64,000 nucleotides of DNA from Brumimicrobium sp. (GTDB lineage: Bacteria; Bacteroidota; Bacteroidia; Flavobacteriales_D; Crocinitomicaceae). The notes beneath the pieces are model-generated. The model ran no database searches. It had not been told where the DNA came from and saw only the letters and a list, made by a program, of their open reading frames with translations. Location of the stretch: positions 186,001 through 250,000 of the forward strand of contig JAMLGZ010000001.1 in NCBI GenBank assembly GCA_023957385.1, written 5' to 3'. How positions within the stretch are numbered: position 1 is the first letter of the stretch; each line of letters starts with the position of its first letter. This document shows positions 60,297 to 64,000 of the stretch, one piece after another. A program made the translations under genes and the position numbers.

Positions 60297-62456
60297 CTAA
60301 ATCCTCACTCCAATCACGCACACATCATCTACCTGCTCATGGTCCATCTTCCACTCTTCAAAAGCTGTATCAATAGCCTCACGTTGATTATCCATGGGCT
60401 GGTTTTGAAGAGAGAAAATTAATTCTCGCATGTTCTTTGCCTTGAATTTTTTCCCTTTTTCTCCTCCAAATTGGTCTTGGTACCCATCGGTAAAGATGTA
60501 AATAGAATCTCCTTTTTCAAGTTGGATGGTATGTGTATCAAATGGCTCTGGGGCTACATATTTTCCAATTGGTTGTTTATTTGCTTTGATTTCCTCTACT
60601 TCTGTATCTCCCTTTTTAATTACCCAAAGTGGGTTATTAGCACCTGACCAAGTTAAGGTATTCGTTTTTAGATTTAGACCACAAAGAGAGATATCCATTC
60701 CATCTTTTACTTCATCTTCACTCTTTTCAAATTCTTCGATGACAAGTTCTCTGGTTTTGTCTAGAATTTTTCCTGGCTCGTGAAGGTCGTACTCTCGTAC
60801 ACTACGGTTGAGGGCATGATTACACACAACACTTACCATTGCTCCTGGAACTCCATGACCTGTGCAATCGGCAGCAGCAAACAAGAGAGTGTCTCCTTTC
60901 TGCTCCATCCAGTAAAAATCTCCTGCTACAATGTCTTTTGGTTTATAAAGAATAAAAGATGTGGGCAAGTATTCTTTTACAAGTTTTTGAGGAGGTAATA
61001 TTGCTGATTGAATACGTTTGGCATAGGTGATGGAATCTAGTATTTCTCTGTTTTTTTCAGCTAACTCATCGTGGGCTTTTTCTACCTTGTCTTTTTGTTG
61101 TTCTACTTCCTTTTTTTGTTGACTAATGATATCGTTTGCTTTTTTCTTATTACGATAATTGCGATAAACAACTACTGTTAGTGCAAGCATCAATATAAAT
61201 CCTCCAATAAAACCATTACGCTGCATTCTTTGCTTAGCCAGTTCTTCTTTGGCTAGGGCATCTTTCTTTTCTTGTTCTGCTTGTTGAAGGGCTTCTTTCT
61301 TATCAAACTCAAATTGCATTTCTTTTTGTACTGCTGCTTTTTGATTCTCTTCACTAAATACGCTATCACGATACATAATGTGTTTTTGATAAGCTTCAAA
61401 CGCACCCTTGTAATTACCGGTAAGATAATATACCGATGTTTGATATTGATAAAAATTCTTTAAATGATATATTATTCCCAATTCTTCTCCTAAATCTATG
61501 GCTTGTTGAATATATTGACCTGCTTCTTTATATTTGTGTTGTCGGATATAAACTTTTCCGATATTTCCTAAACTAATCGCTTGACTACTTTTATTCCCAG
61601 TCTCTTCATTTATTTTTAAGGATTTAAAATAGTATTTCGAAGCTTCGGAATAATTCTTCTGATTTTCATAAATAGCGCCAATATTTCCAAGATTAATCGC
61701 TTGAGTATATTTATCCCCAATCTCTTCAGTAATTTCTAATGCTTTAAGATAATTGTCTAATGCATTGGAGTTGTCTCCTTGTTTTTTATAAATAACTCCT
61801 ATATTTCCCAAAATAGCAGCTTGATACTGTTTGTTGCCAATCTCTTCATTTATTTTCAAAGCTTTAAAATAATATTCTAATGCTTTGGAGTCATCATCTT
61901 GATTGGAATAAACAAGTCCAATATTTGAAAGATTAACGGCTTGATACTGTTTATTTCCTAATTCTTCATTTATTTTTAATGCTTTAAAATAATTGTCTAG
62001 TGCTTTGGAGTAATCTCCTTTATTGTGATAAACAGTTCCGATATTTATAATGGTTGCTGCTTGTAATTGTTTAACTTTTTCTTTTTTTCTTTCTTTACCA
62101 TCTTCTACTTCTACAATAGTCAGCACTTGATTATAATATTGAATTGCTTTTTCAGAATTACCTTTTATATAAAAACACCAGCCTTGATTTCTAATACTTT
62201 CCCCCTCTTTTAGCTTATCGTTTTGTTGTTTTGCATATACAATGCTTTTATCTAAATAATAAATAGCTGTGTCAGGATTGGAATTTTGAAAAATTTTCCC
62301 TAATTGATAATAGATATTATACAAATTAGTATCTGCAGCAACTCCAGTCTTTTTTTGCCATTTATTTATTTCTTTAAATAAAGAATCGACCTTATCTTGA
62401 GAAAATAATGGGGTAAACCCGAAAAGGAAAATAAAAAATGAGATGTATTTTTTCAT
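60297..62456 (-). CDS. TPR and SpoIIE-type (PP2C) phosphatase protein, copy 1
   Basis: A 719-residue membrane protein with signal peptide (1-19, ending LFSQ). About six near-identical 40-residue tetratricopeptide repeats follow (ALDNYFKALKINEEL, QAVNLSNIGLVYSNQ) to about residue 370, then a coiled coil, one membrane helix (FIGGFILMLALTVVVYRN), a second coiled coil, and a cytoplasmic SpoIIE/PP2C domain (about 510-719) with AADCTGHGVPGAMVS, DGMDISLCGLN and IYIFTDGYQDQFGG, whose Asp residues bind Mn/Mg. The layout is of a sensor that turns signals outside the membrane into dephosphorylation inside, often of anti-sigma antagonists; the target is unknown. Confidence 0.93.
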   Translation of the reverse strand: MKKYISFFIFLFGFTPLFSQDKVDSLFKEINKWQKKTGVAADTNLYNIYYQLGKIFQNSNPDTAIYYLDKSIVYAKQQNDKLKEGESIRNQGWCFYIKGNSEKAIQYYNQVLTIVEVEDGKERKKEKVKQLQAATIINIGTVYHNKGDYSKALDNYFKALKINEELGNKQYQAVNLSNIGLVYSNQDDDSKALEYYFKALKINEEIGNKQYQAAILGNIGVIYKKQGDNSNALDNYLKALEITEEIGDKYTQAINLGNIGAIYENQKNYSEASKYYFKSLKINEETGNKSSQAISLGNIGKVYIRQHKYKEAGQYIQQAIDLGEELGIIYHLKNFYQYQTSVYYLTGNYKGAFEAYQKHIMYRDSVFSEENQKAAVQKEMQFEFDKKEALQQAEQEKKDALAKEELAKQRMQRNGFIGGFILMLALTVVVYRNYRNKKKANDIISQQKKEVEQQKDKVEKAHDELAEKNREILDSITYAKRIQSAILPPQKLVKEYLPTSFILYKPKDIVAGDFYWMEQKGDTLLFAAADCTGHGVPGAMVSVVCNHALNRSVREYDLHEPGKILDKTRELVIEEFEKSEDEVKDGMDISLCGLNLKTNTLTWSGANNPLWVIKKGDTEVEEIKANKQPIGKYVAPEPFDTHTIQLEKGDSIYIFTDGYQDQFGGEKGKKFKAKNMRELIFSLQNQPMDNQREAIDTAFEEWKMDHEQVDDVCVIGVRI

Positions 62457-62512
62457 CGGGTTTTAAATTAAAATTCAATCGTAAGTTTTAAGGGTATAAA
62501 TATAGGAAAAAA

Positions 62513-62533
62513 GTGGAAAGTGGAAAGTGGAAA
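62513..62533. repeat. Short tandem repeat (GTGGAAA)3
   Basis: Three perfect seven-base units between the two SpoIIE genes, within a longer GAAAGT-rich stretch (62513-62610) that also contains a decayed copy, TTGGAAA. Confidence 0.8.
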
Positions 62534-62627
62534 GTTGTTTCTCGCTGCGTTTGAGATTGAAAGTTGGAAAGTTGCTTCTCACTGCGTTCGAAGCTTAAAG
62601 TTGAAAGTACCTTACTTTTAACTTTCA

Positions 62628-62645
62628 TACCGATAGCTATCGGTA
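62628..62645. repeat. Dispersed 18-base palindrome, copy at 62.6 kb
   Basis: TACCGATAGCTATCGGTA, exact copy of that at 60236. An upstream stem (AAAGTTGAAAGTA against TACTTTTAACTTT) sits next to it, as at the other copy, and both follow a SpoIIE gene stop. Confidence 0.8.
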
Positions 62646-62657
62646 TTCAACTTCCAA

Positions 62658-64000
62658 CTAAACCCTCACTCCAATCACACACACATCATCCACCTGCTCA
62701 TGGTTTTGTTTCCATTCTTCAAAAGCTGTATCAATAGCCTCTCGCTGATGATCCATGGGTTGATTTTGAATAGAAAGAACTAATTCTCGCATGTTCTTTG
62801 CCTTGAATTTTTTCCCTTTTTCTCCTCCGAATTGGTCTTGGTAGCCATCGGTAAAGATGTAAAGAGAATCTCCTTTTTCAAGTTGGATGGTATGTGTATC
62901 AAATGGCTCTGGGGCTACATATTTTCCAATTGGTTGTTTATTTGCTTTTATTTCTTCTACTTCAGTATCTCCCTTTTTAATTACCCAAAGTGGGTTATTA
63001 GCTCCTGACCAAGTTAAGGTATTCGTTTTTAGATTAAGTCCACAAAGAGAAATATCCATTCCGTCTTTTACGCCTTCCTCACTCTTTTCAAATTCTTCGA
63101 TTACAAGTTCTCTAGTTTTATCTAAAATCTTTCCAGGTTCTGAAAGGTTGTACTCTCGTACACTTCGGTTTAGCGCATGATTACACACCACACTTACCAT
63201 TGCTCCCGGAACTCCATGACCTGTACAATCTGCTGCGGCAAATAGAAGTAAATCTCCTTTCTGCTCCATCCAGTAAAAGTCTCCTGCTACAATGTCTTTG
63301 GGTTTGTAGAGAATAAAGGATGTAGGCAAGTATTCTTTTACAAGTTTTGTTGGAGGGAGAATGGCGGACTGGATACGTTTTGCGTAGGTGATAGAATCTA
63401 GTATTTCTCTGTTTTTTTCAGCTAACTCATCGTGGGCTTTTTCTACTTTGTCCTTTTGTTGTTCAACTTCCTTTTTTTGTTGACTAATGATCTCGTTTGC
63501 TTTTTTCTTATTGCGGTAGTTACGGTATACAACTCCTGTTAGTGCAAGCATTAATATAAATCCTCCAATAAAGCCATTACGCTGCAATCTTTGCTTAGCC
63601 AGTTCTTCTTTAGCTATAGCATCCTTTTTTTCTTGTTCTGCTTGTTGAAGGGCTTCTTTCTTATCAAACTCAAATTGCATTTCTTTTTGTACTGCTGCTT
63701 TTTGATTCTCTTCACTAAATACGCTATCACGATACATAATGTGTTTTTGATATGACTCCAATGCTCCTTTATAATTGCCAGTATTAAAATATAGTTCTGA
63801 TTGAGAATCATAAAGATCCTTTAAAGAATTAATTATCCCTAATTCTTCTCCTATTTCTATTGCTTGTTGAATATACTGATCTGCTTCTTTATACTTTTTT
63901 TGTTTGATATAGACTTTTCCAATATATCCAAGATTAACAGCTTGATATTGTTTATCTCCAATTTCTTCAAAAATTTTTAAGCCTTTAAAATAATAGTCTA
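62658..64000 (-). CDS. TPR and SpoIIE-type phosphatase protein, copy 2 (N-terminus outside the window)
   Basis: The second copy of the 60297 gene. The frame is open to the window end; 447 residues are visible: tetratricopeptide repeats (KKYKEADQYIQQAIEIGEEL, TGNYKGALESYQKH), coiled coil, membrane helix (FIGGFILMLALTGVVYRN) and the whole SpoIIE/PP2C domain, with AADCTGHGVPGAMVS and DGYQDQFGG as in copy 1. From the membrane region to the C-terminus the two proteins are almost identical, while the visible repeats differ more. The real start must lie beyond base 64000; a TTG at 63761 in a repeat is not credible. Confidence 0.93.
   Translation of the reverse strand, partial: DYYFKGLKIFEEIGDKQYQAVNLGYIGKVYIKQKKYKEADQYIQQAIEIGEELGIINSLKDLYDSQSELYFNTGNYKGALESYQKHIMYRDSVFSEENQKAAVQKEMQFEFDKKEALQQAEQEKKDAIAKEELAKQRLQRNGFIGGFILMLALTGVVYRNYRNKKKANEIISQQKKEVEQQKDKVEKAHDELAEKNREILDSITYAKRIQSAILPPTKLVKEYLPTSFILYKPKDIVAGDFYWMEQKGDLLLFAAADCTGHGVPGAMVSVVCNHALNRSVREYNLSEPGKILDKTRELVIEEFEKSEEGVKDGMDISLCGLNLKTNTLTWSGANNPLWVIKKGDTEVEEIKANKQPIGKYVAPEPFDTHTIQLEKGDSLYIFTDGYQDQFGGEKGKKFKAKNMRELVLSIQNQPMDHQREAIDTAFEEWKQNHEQVDDVCVIGVRV

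Noticed and set aside
63614..63811. A 65-codon minus-strand frame inside SpoIIE copy 2
   Set aside because: Alternative frame of a well-supported gene; Lys/Asn-rich with no feature.

Overview
The window is chromosomal DNA from a low-G+C member of the Bacteroidota, most likely Flavobacteriia or a neighbour. This rests on several marks: a fused MurF/alanine racemase, a three-gene diheme-type succinate dehydrogenase (sdhCAB), the dut / nucleotidyltransferase / TPR lipoprotein / DUF4292 / EnvC gene string, type IX secretion (T9SS) parts (PorG-like DUF6089 protein, PorE-like OmpA protein) with T9SS-sorted substrates, and repeated TAnnTTTG -7 promoter boxes. No tRNA or rRNA gene was recognised. Both edges cut genes.

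Layout. 1-3.6 kb: end of an unrecognised protein, a small conserved protein, a serine beta-lactamase-like hydrolase, lipB and a sugar-phosphate isomerase (minus strand). 3.9-13.4 kb: plus-strand housekeeping run (orphan response regulator, dCMP deaminase, S41 protease, enoyl-CoA hydratase, purN, dut, nucleotidyltransferase, TPR lipoprotein, DUF4292, EnvC-like). 13.5-17.0 kb: sdhCAB. 17.4-24.9 kb: accessory island, every intact gene on the plus strand. It holds a probable graspetide (omega-ester/amide RiPP) cluster with two tandem precursor-like peptides, an ATP-grasp ligase and a membrane protein; an internally deleted IS110 transposase with a possible bridge RNA leader; a restriction-modification pair whose methyltransferase carries a recombinase-type arm domain; and an SseB-like protein. 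Related hairpin elements sit between these units, which gives a cassette-like look. 24.9-32.8 kb: murF/alr, tdk, lysS, a DUF1275 membrane protein and a secreted M43 metalloprotease. 33.1-34.7 kb: an intact-looking IS3-family element, flanked by a large perfect hairpin and by a 48-49 bp tandem repeat array. 35.1-44.2 kb: prfB, an aminotransferase, a polytopic membrane protein, porG-nadK-CBS and pdxJ-hydrolase. 44.2-49.6 kb: a duplicated operon of trypsin-like protease plus partner protein; one protease copy has lost its catalytic residues. 49.9-60.2 kb: PorE-like protein, recJ, rnhA, glycosyltransferase, T9SS-sorted protein, flippase, pth and an NtrC-type regulator. 60.3-64 kb: two tandem TPR/SpoIIE phosphatases, the second cut by the window end.

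The best candidates for undescribed biology are the graspetide-like operon (17.4-19.5 kb) and the protease/partner operon (44.2-49.6 kb). Next come the arm-domain methyltransferase with its hairpin boundaries and the IS110 remnant with a candidate guide RNA. Database searches could not be run, so family names rest on motifs read directly from the translations.
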